DNA of 45,138 nucleotides from Campylobacteraceae bacterium (GCA_016744535.1 JADGEE010000012.1:1-45138); one strand, 5' to 3'; positions 26,729 through 36,008 are shown, counted from the first letter of the stretch. Made by a program: numbers and translations. Notes: generated by a model not told the origin, from the letters alone.

Positions 26729-28441
26729 TTAACAAGATGTTGCAGAGGTTGCATTTACTTTAAATTCACTTAAATCATTACCTTTTAAATCCATAACATG
26801 CACTGAACACGCCATACAAGGGTCAAATGAGTGAATTACTCTTAAAATTTCTAATGGTTTAGTAGGGTCTTCTAGTTTAAGTCCTACAAGTGAAGCCTCA
26901 TAGGGTCCTATAACCCCATTTGCATCTTTTGGTCCTGCATTCCAAGTTGTCGGAACAACTGCTTGATAGTTTTCAATTACACCATTTTTTATTCTAATCC
27001 AGTGACTAAGTGTACCTCTTGGAACTTCTCCAATAAAACGACCTTTATACTCTTTAGTTTTATCAATTTCAACTTTTGTATAAGTGCTATCATCAGTTTT
27101 TATATTTTCAATTAGTGAATTAAATGTAGTAATTGCATTATCTGAAACTATTTTAGTCTCAAGCATTCTAGCAGCAGTTCTTCCAAGTGTTGTAAACAGT
27201 GCATTAACTGGTAAACCTGTCTTTTTTAAAAATTTACTTACAGCATCAACTACAACTTTATTACCTTTTACATAGTTTACAAGCATCACAGAGAGTGGCC
27301 CAACTTCATAACTCTCTCCATCATAACGAGGAGATTTAACCCAACTATATTTATCTTTTTCATTGATAATTTTAGCTTTACCGTTTACTGTATCTCCATC
27401 AATAAAACCTGTATATTTTGGTTTTGTTTCACCGTCATAAGGCTTTAGTGGTTTTTCGCCTTCATACCACGAATGTGTGACATCTTCAGCAATTTTATCT
27501 TCTTGAATTTCATATACTTTAGTTAAATCACCATTTTTAATAATTCCAGATTCAAATAGTTTTTTACCACGACTAAGTAAAAATGCCTCTCCTGATAAAA
27601 AGTTTTTAACTCCAACCCCACCTAAAACACTCTCTTCAGTTCCATAAGCAGAAGCTGCCATTACAATATCAGCGTAATACGCACGGTCAATAAAATCTTT
27701 AACAATTTCATATTTACTCTTCCATTCCATAAGACGACTTGGGCTTAACATATCTTTTACACTTGTAATTCCACCCACAACTATACTTTGAGGATGTGGC
27801 TGTTTCGCACCAAAGATAGCAAACATTTGAGCAGCAACTCTTTGAATCTCTAAAGCTTTTAAGTAGTGAGAGAGGGCTATTAAATTTTGTTCAGGTGTAA
27901 ATTTATAAGTTTTGTTTCCCCAGTAAGCATTTGCAAATGGTCCTAGTGAGCCTTTACTTGCAAACTTTTTAACTTTCTCTTGAACAGCTTTAAGCTCATC
28001 CTCACCAGTTGCAATTGGGCTATCTGTATATTTAAAAGCCTCTTTTGAAGCTTTAGCAGGGTCAGCTTGCAGAGCTGATGTTATATCAACCCAATCAACT
28101 CCGTGAAGATGATAGAAGTGAACGACGTGGTCGTGCATATAGAGTGATTCATCAAGTAAAGATCTAACTAATTGTGCATTTAAAGGTGGTACAACTCCTA
28201 GTGCATTTTCAACTGATTCAACTCCAGCTTTATAGTGTGAATATGTACAAACTCCACAAATTCTTTGTGTTATTAAACCTGCATCTCTAGGATCTCGACC
28301 TTTTAAAATAACTTCTATTCCACGCCATAGAGTTGATGATGAGTAAGCTTTTTGAACAACATTATCTTCATCAACTTCTACTTCAATTCTTAAATGTCCC
28401 TCAATTCTTGTAATAGGGTCAATTACTATACGCTTACTCAT
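26729..28441 (-). CDS. hydB: [NiFe] hydrogenase large subunit HydB
   Basis: A 570-residue catalytic subunit of a group 1b-type uptake hydrogenase, acting in the periplasm. The nickel ligands are RICGVCTYSH (C62, C65) and DPCMACSVH (C542, C545, His548). The 22 residues after His548 are the tail that HydD is expected to remove. It oxidises H2 to protons and electrons with HydA and HydC. The start touches the hydA stop (TAATG), so the two are made together. Confidence 0.97.
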   Translation of the reverse strand: MSKRIVIDPITRIEGHLRIEVEVDEDNVVQKAYSSSTLWRGIEVILKGRDPRDAGLITQRICGVCTYSHYKAGVESVENALGVVPPLNAQLVRSLLDESLYMHDHVVHFYHLHGVDWVDITSALQADPAKASKEAFKYTDSPIATGEDELKAVQEKVKKFASKGSLGPFANAYWGNKTYKFTPEQNLIALSHYLKALEIQRVAAQMFAIFGAKQPHPQSIVVGGITSVKDMLSPSRLMEWKSKYEIVKDFIDRAYYADIVMAASAYGTEESVLGGVGVKNFLSGEAFLLSRGKKLFESGIIKNGDLTKVYEIQEDKIAEDVTHSWYEGEKPLKPYDGETKPKYTGFIDGDTVNGKAKIINEKDKYSWVKSPRYDGESYEVGPLSVMLVNYVKGNKVVVDAVSKFLKKTGLPVNALFTTLGRTAARMLETKIVSDNAITTFNSLIENIKTDDSTYTKVEIDKTKEYKGRFIGEVPRGTLSHWIRIKNGVIENYQAVVPTTWNAGPKDANGVIGPYEASLVGLKLEDPTKPLEILRVIHSFDPCMACSVHVMDLKGNDLSEFKVNATSATSC

Positions 28442-29580
28442 TATTTCTCCTCATTTTTTTTCGCAAATAGGCTACTTACTGCGTGTGCTCCTATACCAAT
28501 AGCAGTAGCTGTTAATAGAGTAGTTCCAACATTATCTGCAGTTGTATTAAGTCCCATTAGTAAGTTATCATCAATTGGCTTTTCAAATGGTCCCATTGTA
28601 TCCCAAAAGTCTGGCTCACTACAGCCCATACAGCCGTGTCCTGCACCAATAGGCCAATTTGTGTGTTGATTAAATCTTTCAATTGAACAGTTATTAAAAG
28701 TGTATGGCCCTTTACAGCCTTGTTTATATAGACACCAGCCCTCTTTTGCTCCGTCATCTCCAAACTCTTCAACAAATTCACCAGCATCAAAGTGTCCACG
28801 GCGTTCACATAAATCATGAATTCTATTGGCATAAGCCCATTTGGGACGATTATAATTATCAAGTGCAGGTAATGTTCCAAATAGAATAAAATGAACTAGT
28901 GTTCCGACAATATTTTTTTCACTTGGTGGACAGCCTGCTACATTGATAACTGGTTTTGAGATAACTTTATCAACGCCTTTTGTACCTGTTGGATTTGGAG
29001 CAGCTGCTTGAACTCCACCAAAACTAGCACAAGTTCCAATTGAAAATATTGCAGCAGCAGAAGAGGCTGTGTGTTTTAGTAAATCAAGACCTGTTCTAGC
29101 GTGAGCTCCAATTGTTAAGTATTGACCATTCATAGCTGTAGGAACTCCACCTTCAACTAATAAAATATAGCGATCTTTATAATTTTTAATTGCATTTTCA
29201 AGGTTCTCTTCAGCTTGCCAACCAGCGGCTGCCATTAAAGTTTCGTGATACTCTAATGATATATAATCAAAAATAAGTGAATCTATTGTTGGAGAATTTG
29301 TACGAATGAGTGACTCACTACACCCTGTACATTCAGCTAAATGAAGCCAAATAACAGGTAAACGATTAGCTAACTTAACAGCATCAGCTACTAATGGAGT
29401 AAAATGTGCTGGAAGTGCTAACATAGCTGTAATAGACGCAGTCCATTTTAAAAAATCACGCCTACTAACACTATTTTTCTCTAACATTGTTTCAATGCTC
29501 TCCTCTTTAGTTGAAGATAGCTTTGATAACGCCTCTAGCTGAGAAGTTGCCCGTTTAAAAAGTGAAGTATAATCATTCAT
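28441..29580 (-). CDS. hydA: [NiFe] hydrogenase small subunit HydA
   Basis: A 379-residue Fe-S subunit. The twin-arginine signal SRRDFLKW (Arg40-Arg41) sends the folded complex across the membrane. LAECTGCSES holds the proximal-cluster Cys pair; later Cys (GTCASFGG, AGCPPSE, CERRGHFD, YKQGCKGP, HGCMGCSEP) make the other clusters. A C-terminal helix (TTLLTATAIGIGAHAVSSLF) anchors it. AAAAAGG lies nine bases before the ATG. It heads the hydABCDE operon. Confidence 0.96.
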   Translation of the reverse strand: MNDYTSLFKRATSQLEALSKLSSTKEESIETMLEKNSVSRRDFLKWTASITAMLALPAHFTPLVADAVKLANRLPVIWLHLAECTGCSESLIRTNSPTIDSLIFDYISLEYHETLMAAAGWQAEENLENAIKNYKDRYILLVEGGVPTAMNGQYLTIGAHARTGLDLLKHTASSAAAIFSIGTCASFGGVQAAAPNPTGTKGVDKVISKPVINVAGCPPSEKNIVGTLVHFILFGTLPALDNYNRPKWAYANRIHDLCERRGHFDAGEFVEEFGDDGAKEGWCLYKQGCKGPYTFNNCSIERFNQHTNWPIGAGHGCMGCSEPDFWDTMGPFEKPIDDNLLMGLNTTADNVGTTLLTATAIGIGAHAVSSLFAKKNEEK

Positions 29581-29611
29581 ACCGAAACCTTTTTGTAATT
29601 TATTTTATATA

Positions 29612-29625
29612 ATATAAGCTTATAT
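29612..29625. promoter_or_regulatory. Palindrome in the hydA leader
   Basis: ATATAAGCTTATAT, a perfect 14-bp palindrome, stands 32-45 bases upstream of the hydA ATG and just before a TATATAAAAT stretch that may serve as -10 on the minus strand. An identical 14-mer lies in the promoter of the DJ-1/PfpI gene (22298-22311). Function unknown. Confidence 0.45.
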
Positions 29626-29743
29626 GCCTTAAATTTAGTTAAAAATTTATATACAAATTGTTTAAATTTTAATATTTATTTTAATCATATAGTAGCAAAA
29701 AAGTAGCATTTGAAAACTAAATAATAATTTAGATATTTAATTA

Positions 29744-30025
29744 TTAAAATATATGAACTGTTAACCATATACAAAGAGGCTCTTTTGAGGTGCTAATCAC
29801 TTGATGAGAAGTTTTTGAATTGATAAAAAAATACTCCCCTTTTTTTAACTCTATTATCTTTTTTTCTACTTTTAATTTAGCACTTCCTTGTAAAATTAAA
29901 ATCCATTCATCTTCATCTTGAGTAAACTCTTTACTTGTAAACTCACTAGGGCTTATAATCCGTTTTATAGATATATTTTTAAAATTTAGAATATCTTCAA
30001 AAGTTTCTATAATACATTTCCCCAA
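29744..30025 (-). CDS. Small cupin-domain protein
   Basis: A 93-residue single-domain cupin: DEDEWILILQGSAKL and KKGEYFFINSKTSHQV are the two cupin motifs, with an ExxW and a His that could bind a metal. Such proteins often fold around iron, manganese or nickel or act as small isomerases; no substrate can be named. The frame opens at a TTG inside the last codons of the upstream symporter gene and no ATG fits in frame, so the start is uncertain. GGGGA followed by an ATT codon five bases on is another candidate. It is cotranscribed with the symporter. Confidence 0.75.
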   Translation of the reverse strand: MGKCIIETFEDILNFKNISIKRIISPSEFTSKEFTQDEDEWILILQGSAKLKVEKKIIELKKGEYFFINSKTSHQVISTSKEPLCIWLTVHIF

Positions 30026-31338
30026 ATAAAATAAGCTACAATTGCAAGTAAAAAAGCACCTATTATATTAATAAAAAATCCAATTTTTGCCATCTCTTTT
30101 ATTTTTATTATTCTAAAAGAGATAACAATTGCATTTGGTGGCGTGGCAATTGGTAGCATAAATGCGTAACTCGCTGCTATGGTTGCTACTAGCATTACCA
30201 TCTCTTGATTTAATCCATTTACTCTTGAGAACTCAAAAAATATAGGCATTGCGATAGAAGTGAGAGCTGTATTACTTGTAATTTCGGTAGAAAAACTAAC
30301 AAAAAGTGCAATTAACAAAAGTAGTAAAAATAGTGTTAAAGAACCAAAAGCATTTAAGTAATTTGTAATTTCAACAGCTAATCCTGTCTGCATAAATGCC
30401 ATAGCTATCGTAAAACCAGCACCAAATAGAAATAAAATTTCATAAGGAAATCTCTTAAAATCATCCCAATCTAAAACTCCAATTTTGGGAGCAAATGTAA
30501 TTAATCCAAAACCTAATAAAATCATTTTTTCATTAAGTCCTAATCCATCATAATATGGCTTTATTGGAGAATTTAAGAGTAAAAGTGCAACTAATCCAAA
30601 TATAATATAGATATATCTCTTTTGAATTTTATTAATTTTACTTATATCTTTATTATGTCCAACAACTTCATTATTTACACCAATTGAGAGAATATAAGGA
30701 ACAATTGCTAACATAGATATAGCTAACGGAAGAGTTAAATATATCCAATTTATAAATGAAATTTCAGCTCCTGTATTTTCACTAATAAATCCTAAATATA
30801 TTAGATTAGGAGCTGTTCCAATTGGAGTTATAATCCCACCTAAATTTGCCCCATAGGCAACTGCTAATAAAAATCTAACTTTTAATTTTATATTTTCAGT
30901 TAAAAATATAGCAATAGGAGCTAACATAAGTGTAACTGTGGTATTTAGTAAAAAAGCACTCAAAACAGCTGATGTAATTGCCAGTGAATAAATTATACCT
31001 CTAGGTGTTGTTGGGAAAATTAAAAGAAGTTTATGAGCAATAATTTTATGAAGTCCAATTTTTTCAATTGCCATTGCAATTAAAAATCCTCCTATAAATA
31101 AAAATATAATTGGTTTTGAGTAATTTGTTGTAGCCTCTTTAAACTCTAATATTCCAAAAATTGGAAATAGCATTAAAGGCAGGAGTGAAACAATACCCAT
31201 TGGCATCGCTTCATTTGTCCAAAGTGTAACTAAAAAACCAACAATACCTAAAAGTATTGCGTGTTCGGTATTGAAACCTAAAGTTGAAATTATGGTTATA
31301 AAAATCCCGATTATTAAAGCAATAAATAGTTTTTGCAT
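30007..31338 (-). CDS. DASS (SLC13)-family sodium:anion symporter
   Basis: A 443-residue membrane carrier with about 12 helices. AYGANLGGIITPIGTAPNLI is the SNT-like sodium/substrate motif of the divalent anion:sodium symporter family, and PIATPPNAIV is its C-terminal repeat. Substrates are sulfate or C4-dicarboxylates; these cannot be told apart here. AAAGG precedes the ATG. It is divergent from the DTW gene and overlaps the cupin gene. Confidence 0.88.
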   Translation of the reverse strand: MQKLFIALIIGIFITIISTLGFNTEHAILLGIVGFLVTLWTNEAMPMGIVSLLPLMLFPIFGILEFKEATTNYSKPIIFLFIGGFLIAMAIEKIGLHKIIAHKLLLIFPTTPRGIIYSLAITSAVLSAFLLNTTVTLMLAPIAIFLTENIKLKVRFLLAVAYGANLGGIITPIGTAPNLIYLGFISENTGAEISFINWIYLTLPLAISMLAIVPYILSIGVNNEVVGHNKDISKINKIQKRYIYIIFGLVALLLLNSPIKPYYDGLGLNEKMILLGFGLITFAPKIGVLDWDDFKRFPYEILFLFGAGFTIAMAFMQTGLAVEITNYLNAFGSLTLFLLLLLIALFVSFSTEITSNTALTSIAMPIFFEFSRVNGLNQEMVMLVATIAASYAFMLPIATPPNAIVISFRIIKIKEMAKIGFFINIIGAFLLAIVAYFIWGNVL

Positions 31339-31378
31339 TTTTTACCTTTAAATTATTAATATTTTAGTAGAAAAATTT

Positions 31379-31384
31379 TATAAT
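31379..31384 (+). promoter_or_regulatory. Likely -10 box of the DTW-domain gene
   Basis: TATAAT at 31379-31384, 21 bases before the GTG start, in the 67-base gap divergent from the symporter. A T-rich tract precedes it. Confidence 0.4.
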
Positions 31385-31405
31385 AGCAAAAAAGAGAGTA
31401 AATTA

Positions 31406-32059
31406 GTGAATTTTAAAGTAATAGAGAAGTGTTATGATTGTAATAGAAAAATTAAGAGTTGTGTATGTAAATATATTAAACCTATAAATACATTTACAAA
31501 ATTTGTTATATTAATGCATCCTAAAGAGTTTAAAAAGACAAAAAATGGAACAGGACATATGACTAATAAATCTCTTTTAAATTCAAGTATATATATTGGT
31601 ATAGATTTTTCAAATCATAAAAAAGTAAATGAATTAATAGATAATAGTGAAAATAGTTGTTTTTTATTGTATCCAGATAGTAATAGTTTAAATTTAAATA
31701 CTCAAAATATAGAAAATAAAAATAAAAATATAGTTATATTTATAATAGATTCAACTTGGCCTTGTTCTAGAAAAATAATTAAATCAAGTGATAATCTTCA
31801 GATACTTCAAAAAGTGAGTTTTCAACACTCTAAAACATCACAATTTAAAATTAAAATGCAACCAAATAAGATATGTTTATCTACCATAGAATCAACACTT
31901 TGTGTTTTAGAACTTTTAAATACTCAAAAAGTAGAAAATATAGTAGATATAGAACTAGAAAATTTTTTAAATCCATTTAATGAAATGGTCAAATATCAAT
32001 TAGAATGTGCAAACGAATTAAATAAAAAAATTAGATATAAATTGCCTAATATTATTTAG
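31406..32059 (+). CDS. DTW-domain protein (tRNA-uridine aminocarboxypropyltransferase-like)
   Basis: A 217-residue member of the DTW family, which modifies uridine in tRNA with the aminocarboxypropyl group of SAM (TapT/YfiP type). The N-terminus has a small zinc site (CYDCNRKIKSCVCKYI), then HPKEFKKTKNGTG. The namesake motif reads DSTWPCSRK instead of DxTW with no gap, and CLSTIESTLCVLELL is the family's end signature. It is unusually rich in Asn/Lys. It starts with GTG behind GAGAG. The exact tRNA position is not known. Confidence 0.85.
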   Translation: MNFKVIEKCYDCNRKIKSCVCKYIKPINTFTKFVILMHPKEFKKTKNGTGHMTNKSLLNSSIYIGIDFSNHKKVNELIDNSENSCFLLYPDSNSLNLNTQNIENKNKNIVIFIIDSTWPCSRKIIKSSDNLQILQKVSFQHSKTSQFKIKMQPNKICLSTIESTLCVLELLNTQKVENIVDIELENFLNPFNEMVKYQLECANELNKKIRYKLPNII

Positions 32060-32125
32060 TGGGTTTTTATATAAGCTTAGATAAAATTAAGTTTATTTTA
32101 TAAATTTAATAAAAAAGGTAATTCT

Positions 32126-33160
32126 ATGATTTTAGTTATGAATTATAAAGCAAGTGAAAATGATATTAATAAAGCTGTAAAACAATTAGAAGAGTGGGGA
32201 GCTAAGACAACTATTTCTAAAGGAGAAAAAAAGACCGTAATAGGAATTATTGGAGACAAAAAAGCCTTATTATCAAAACCTTTAAATACATTATCAGGAG
32301 TTGAAGAAGTGTTAGAAGTATCTGCACCATATAAGTTGGCAAGTAAAGAGTTTCAAGAAGAGAGAAGTATAGTTGATGTAAATGGAGTTAAACTTGGTGG
32401 TAGTCATAAGTGTATAATAGCAGGTCCTTGTTCAGTTGATACAGAAGAGTATGTAATGCAAACTGCTATTGCTGTTAAAAAAGCTGGTGCTACAATGTTT
32501 AGAGGAGGTGCATTCAAGCCAAGAACTAGTCCATATACATTTCAAGGATTAGAGGAAGATGGACTTAAATTATTAGCACAAGCTAGAGCTGAAACAGGGC
32601 TACCTATTGTAACTGAACTTATGAGTGAAAGAGATATAGATGTAGTCTATAAATATACTGATGTTATTCAAATTGGTGCTAGAAATATGCAAAATTTTCC
32701 TCTATTAAAAGAGATTGGAAAATTGGATAAACCGGTAATTTTAAAAAATGGAATTGCTTCAACTGTAAAAGAGCATTTAATGAGTGCTGAATATATTATG
32801 AGTGAGGGTTTAAAAGATGTTATTTTATGCCTAAGAGGTGTTAGAAGTTATGAAACTGCTATGAGAAATGTTTTAGATGTAAATTTAGTTCCTTACTTAC
32901 AAAAATTAACTCACTTACCTATTATTGTAGACCCAAGTCACGCCGCTGGAAAGAGAGAATTTGTATCATCACTTGGTTATGTGGGAATGGCTGCTGGAGC
33001 TGATGGCTTGATTGTTGAAGTTCATCCAAATCCTAGTTGTGCATTAAGTGACGGTGACCAAGCATTGCTTCCAAAAGATTTTGATTATTTAATGGATAAA
33101 TTATCAAAATTAGAGTCTTGGAATCAAGAAGAGTGGTATGATATGGATACTAATAAGTAA
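32126..33160 (+). CDS. aroF: 3-deoxy-7-phosphoheptulonate (DAHP) synthase, type I-beta
   Basis: First step of the shikimate pathway: PEP plus erythrose 4-phosphate give DAHP. Residues 1-70 form a ferredoxin-like regulatory domain, as in the Thermotoga/Bacillus type; the TIM barrel follows with IIAGPCSVDTEEY, GGAFKPRTSPY, ILCLRGVRSYE and VDPSHAAGKRE. The extra N-terminal domain in relatives mediates feedback by Tyr or Phe. AAAAGG precedes the ATG. A promoter-like ATATAAGCTTAGATAAAAT lies about 40-57 bases upstream. The symbol is a class label; aroG is also used. Confidence 0.93.
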   Translation: MILVMNYKASENDINKAVKQLEEWGAKTTISKGEKKTVIGIIGDKKALLSKPLNTLSGVEEVLEVSAPYKLASKEFQEERSIVDVNGVKLGGSHKCIIAGPCSVDTEEYVMQTAIAVKKAGATMFRGGAFKPRTSPYTFQGLEEDGLKLLAQARAETGLPIVTELMSERDIDVVYKYTDVIQIGARNMQNFPLLKEIGKLDKPVILKNGIASTVKEHLMSAEYIMSEGLKDVILCLRGVRSYETAMRNVLDVNLVPYLQKLTHLPIIVDPSHAAGKREFVSSLGYVGMAAGADGLIVEVHPNPSCALSDGDQALLPKDFDYLMDKLSKLESWNQEEWYDMDTNK

Positions 33161-33165
33161 ATAAG

Positions 33166-33187
33166 AATAGTCAAATATAGAACTATT
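33166..33187. terminator. Weak hairpin after the DAHP synthase gene
   Basis: AATAGT (33166-33171) pairs with ACTATT (33182-33187), followed by TTTG. Short and AT-rich, it may be the terminator for the gene ending at 33160. Confidence 0.3.
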
Positions 33188-33233
33188 TTGTAATAATTTT
33201 AAAGTTTGATTATTAGACGAAATACTACAAGAA

Positions 33234-33266
33234 AAAGTTTGAAATTATTTAATAATTTTAAACTTT
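33234..33266. promoter_or_regulatory. Near-perfect 33-base palindrome ahead of the TonB-dependent receptor gene
   Basis: The left arm AAAGTTTGAAATTATT (33234-33249) and right arm AATAATTTTAAACTTT (33251-33266) pair over 16 bases with one mismatch and one central base. A related half, AATAATTTTAAAGTTTGA (33192-33209), lies upstream. The 188-base gap holds nothing coding; these sites, 54 bases before a TATAAT (33320-33325), look like operator copies. Confidence 0.5.
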
Positions 33267-33319
33267 AAATTCTCCAAACTTAAATATAAAAATTATTTAT
33301 GAATTCAATTTTTAATAGA

Positions 33320-33325
33320 TATAAT
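33320..33325 (+). promoter_or_regulatory. -10 box of the TonB-dependent receptor gene
   Basis: TATAAT at 33320-33325, 26 bases before the ATG at 33352, in an AT-rich context. Confidence 0.45.
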
Positions 33326-33351
33326 TAATCCATTAAATTAAAGAGGGGTTG

Positions 33352-35379
33352 ATGTTGAAAAATTTTTTATTATTATTAAACTTTTTAATAATAAGTTTAA
33401 TGGCAGATAGTGATTATTTTTTAGAGACACTAAATGAAGCTACAGAAATTGCCACAAAAACGAAACTTAATATAGATTATGTTCCAGGCACTGTTACAAT
33501 TATAAAAGGTAATGAATTAAAATCTATGGGAGTTACTAATTTAAATCAATTAAATGCTTATGATATGGTTGTAGGAATGGAATCAGTAGTATCTAGTTTG
33601 CGTGGTGTTGGTTCAATGTATGGGGCTATTGGAAATAAAATTAAATGGATGTTAAATGGTAGAGTTATTGAGACAGAGTTAAGAGAGACAGATGATTGGG
33701 GTAAGGGTCCTGTATTTACTCCAATACCAGTAGATTTTATTGAAAGAGTAGAATTTATTAGAGGTGCTGGTTCTGCATTATATGGAGGAAATGCAATTTT
33801 TGGAGTAATTAATATTATTACTAAAAAAAATGTTAGTGGAGTTTTTGGAGAGTTTGAGTATTTAAGAGGTTCAAATATAGCTAAACATACTGGAGTTTAT
33901 ACTAATATTAAAGAGGGGGACTTATCAATTGATTTAAGTCTATCTACTTATAAAAGTGATGGATATGATTTATATGTTGGACTTGATGGACACTTCTATA
34001 ATGACACGACAGCGAAGCAAACCCCAGCTTATGGTCCAGGTGATTTACCAGCACACTCTAAAGCTTATAATTTAATGACAGATTTTAATTATAAAGATTA
34101 TAAATTTTGGGTATATAATTTTCAAACAAAGACAGGGCAAGGTTATGTTGATTGGTATCCAACTGATGTACTTCCTCCAGATGATGGTCGATATATTAAA
34201 ACAATGGAAAATACAATGATAGGATTAGAAAAGTCATTTTTATTTAATGATATTAAAATAACTCCAGAAATTGGATTAAGTATATATGAAAACCCAGCTG
34301 ATAGGTATTTTAAATATCCAGCAAATTTTATCATTTTAGCATTAACGCAAGAGTCTTATACAGATGAAAAATTTCGTTCAAGAGAGTATAAAGAGCAAAA
34401 ATCTTATGGACAAATTGATTTGGAATATCAAGCTAAAAATCATATGTTAATGGGAGGTGTTTTTTTTCAAAATACAAAAATTATAAAAGATAAAACTTTT
34501 AGAAATTATACAATAAATTCTCCAGAATCTATAGAGTGGTTTGAACATACTGGACTTTTAAAAGATAAAAAACATCGTAATCAACAAGCTATTTATATTC
34601 AAGATATTTGGGATATTACTGATGATATAGCAATTACTACTGGTATTAGATATGATTACTTTAGTGATGTAGATGAAGCTTTTTCACCTAGAATAGCAGG
34701 TGTGTATAGTATAAATAACTCTAATATTTTAAAAATGCAATATTCTCGTTCATTTAGACCACCATCTTTTTTTGAAGCTTATGGTTATATGTCACCTTAT
34801 GTTTTAAAACCTGAAACTGTAGATACTTACGAGATAGGATATATTTTTAAATATGATGAATCTACCTTTAAAGCTACACTATTTAAATCGTATATGAACG
34901 ATATGATAATACAACATTATCGTTCTTACTATTTTGAAAATTTAAAAGATAAAGCAAAAGTTGATGGGCTTGAACTTGAATATGAGTGGAAGAGCAAATA
35001 TTTTAAAGTAAATTTAAATGGTGCTTTTTATGATACACATAATGAAGAGACAAACAGTGATTTTTCACTCTCATCAAAATTTATAGGAAATATTTATGGA
35101 ACATACTTATTTAATTCAAATAATCATTTAACTCTATGGTGTCACTATTTATCAAAAAAACCTAGATTAGAAAATGATTCAAATGGTTTTATTCCATCAC
35201 AAGACTATTTAAATATTACTTACAAAATGAAATTTAAAGAGGTTGAATTAAATTTAGGTGTAAAGAATCTATTTAATAAAATACAAGATACTCTATATAT
35301 GCCTTTAAATCCAAAAAATAGTGATGATATACCTTATATGGGGCAAAGTATTTGGTTAAATTTTAATTATAACTTTTAA
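33352..35379 (+). CDS. TonB-dependent outer-membrane receptor
   Basis: A 675-residue receptor. A signal peptide (to about residue 19, MAD) and then a plug domain: VPGTVTIIKGNEL, the LRGVG and NGRVI loop, and FIERVEFIRGAGSALYGGNA at the plug-barrel border. The barrel follows, with the end strand SIWLNFNYNF closing in the aromatic residue typical of outer-membrane proteins. The substrate is unknown: no siderophore or vitamin genes are adjacent. Start taken at ATG 33352 (AGAGGGG at 33342-33348); the frame also opens at TTG 33349. The next genes encode a YfiR-like periplasmic protein and a sensor kinase, so the receptor may be a sensor component. Confidence 0.92.
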   Translation: MLKNFLLLLNFLIISLMADSDYFLETLNEATEIATKTKLNIDYVPGTVTIIKGNELKSMGVTNLNQLNAYDMVVGMESVVSSLRGVGSMYGAIGNKIKWMLNGRVIETELRETDDWGKGPVFTPIPVDFIERVEFIRGAGSALYGGNAIFGVINIITKKNVSGVFGEFEYLRGSNIAKHTGVYTNIKEGDLSIDLSLSTYKSDGYDLYVGLDGHFYNDTTAKQTPAYGPGDLPAHSKAYNLMTDFNYKDYKFWVYNFQTKTGQGYVDWYPTDVLPPDDGRYIKTMENTMIGLEKSFLFNDIKITPEIGLSIYENPADRYFKYPANFIILALTQESYTDEKFRSREYKEQKSYGQIDLEYQAKNHMLMGGVFFQNTKIIKDKTFRNYTINSPESIEWFEHTGLLKDKKHRNQQAIYIQDIWDITDDIAITTGIRYDYFSDVDEAFSPRIAGVYSINNSNILKMQYSRSFRPPSFFEAYGYMSPYVLKPETVDTYEIGYIFKYDESTFKATLFKSYMNDMIIQHYRSYYFENLKDKAKVDGLELEYEWKSKYFKVNLNGAFYDTHNEETNSDFSLSSKFIGNIYGTYLFNSNNHLTLWCHYLSKKPRLENDSNGFIPSQDYLNITYKMKFKEVELNLGVKNLFNKIQDTLYMPLNPKNSDDIPYMGQSIWLNFNYNF

Positions 35380-35427
35380 TAAACTTAATTATTTGATTAC
35401 AGTTTTATTTTAATTATGATACTTATC

Positions 35428-35456
35428 TTGACGAAATTTGTTAATAGTGTTAAAAT
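35428..35456 (+). promoter_or_regulatory. Promoter of the YfiR-like/histidine kinase genes
   Basis: TTGACG (35428-35433), a 17-base spacer and TAAAAT (35451-35456), about 30 bases before the ATG at 35487. It gives the periplasmic protein and kinase their own transcript besides any readthrough from the receptor gene. Confidence 0.6.
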
Positions 35457-35486
35457 TTAAATAATTAAATTAAAGAAGTATATTAA

Positions 35487-36008
35487 ATGGTTAAGTGTTT
35501 TATAATATTTTTATCTCTTTTAAATATTTTATTTGGAAATGAACTGATAACTCAAAGTAAGTTATTTCCTTACTTTTTAATGTATGATAAAGAGTTAAAA
35601 GATAAAACTATTGATAATACTATAAACTTTTTAATAGTTTATGATGAGTTTTCAAAAGAGAGTGCATTTAAATTAAAAGAATCTATCATAAAAGAGCATG
35701 GATTTAAAATAAATGAGTATAAGTTAAATACAATTTTAGCTGAAAATTTGACAATTGATGATTTGAAAATAGCAACTGCTATCTATATTTTTGATATAGA
35801 TGATAAATATGTTAAAATAATAACTAACTTTGCAAAGAAGCATAAGCTTATAACATTTGCTAATAAATCAGCTATGTTAAAAAAGGATATAGTAGTTGCA
35901 CTTTCAATTAAAAAGAGAGTTCAACCTCTTATAAATTTAAAAGTTTTAAAAAGCTCAAATATTAAACTTTCTTATAAAATTTTTAAGGTATCTAAAATTT
36001 ATGAATAA
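35487..36008 (+). CDS. YfiR-like (DUF4154-related) periplasmic protein
   Basis: 173 residues with a signal peptide (to about residue 17, FGNE). The body is a Rossmann-like periplasmic domain; the ending, LKSSNIKLSYKIFKVSKI, resembles the closing ISSKLLKLAK motif of YfiR/DUF4154 proteins. YfiR of Pseudomonas is a periplasmic repressor in a membrane signalling chain. The match is weak in the middle, and DUF4154 is named with caution. It lies between a TonB-dependent receptor and a membrane kinase and overlaps the kinase by eight bases, which supports a role passing a signal between them. Confidence 0.6.
   Translation: MVKCFIIFLSLLNILFGNELITQSKLFPYFLMYDKELKDKTIDNTINFLIVYDEFSKESAFKLKESIIKEHGFKINEYKLNTILAENLTIDDLKIATAIYIFDIDDKYVKIITNFAKKHKLITFANKSAMLKKDIVVALSIKKRVQPLINLKVLKSSNIKLSYKIFKVSKIYE

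Noticed and set aside
29691-29708. Direct repeat AGTAGCA twice, 11 bases apart, upstream of the hydA leader
   Set aside because: Too short for this base composition and not repeated elsewhere.
35841-35860. Another ATAAGCTTATA palindrome
   Set aside because: Lies inside the YfiR-like coding sequence with no promoter nearby; likely chance.
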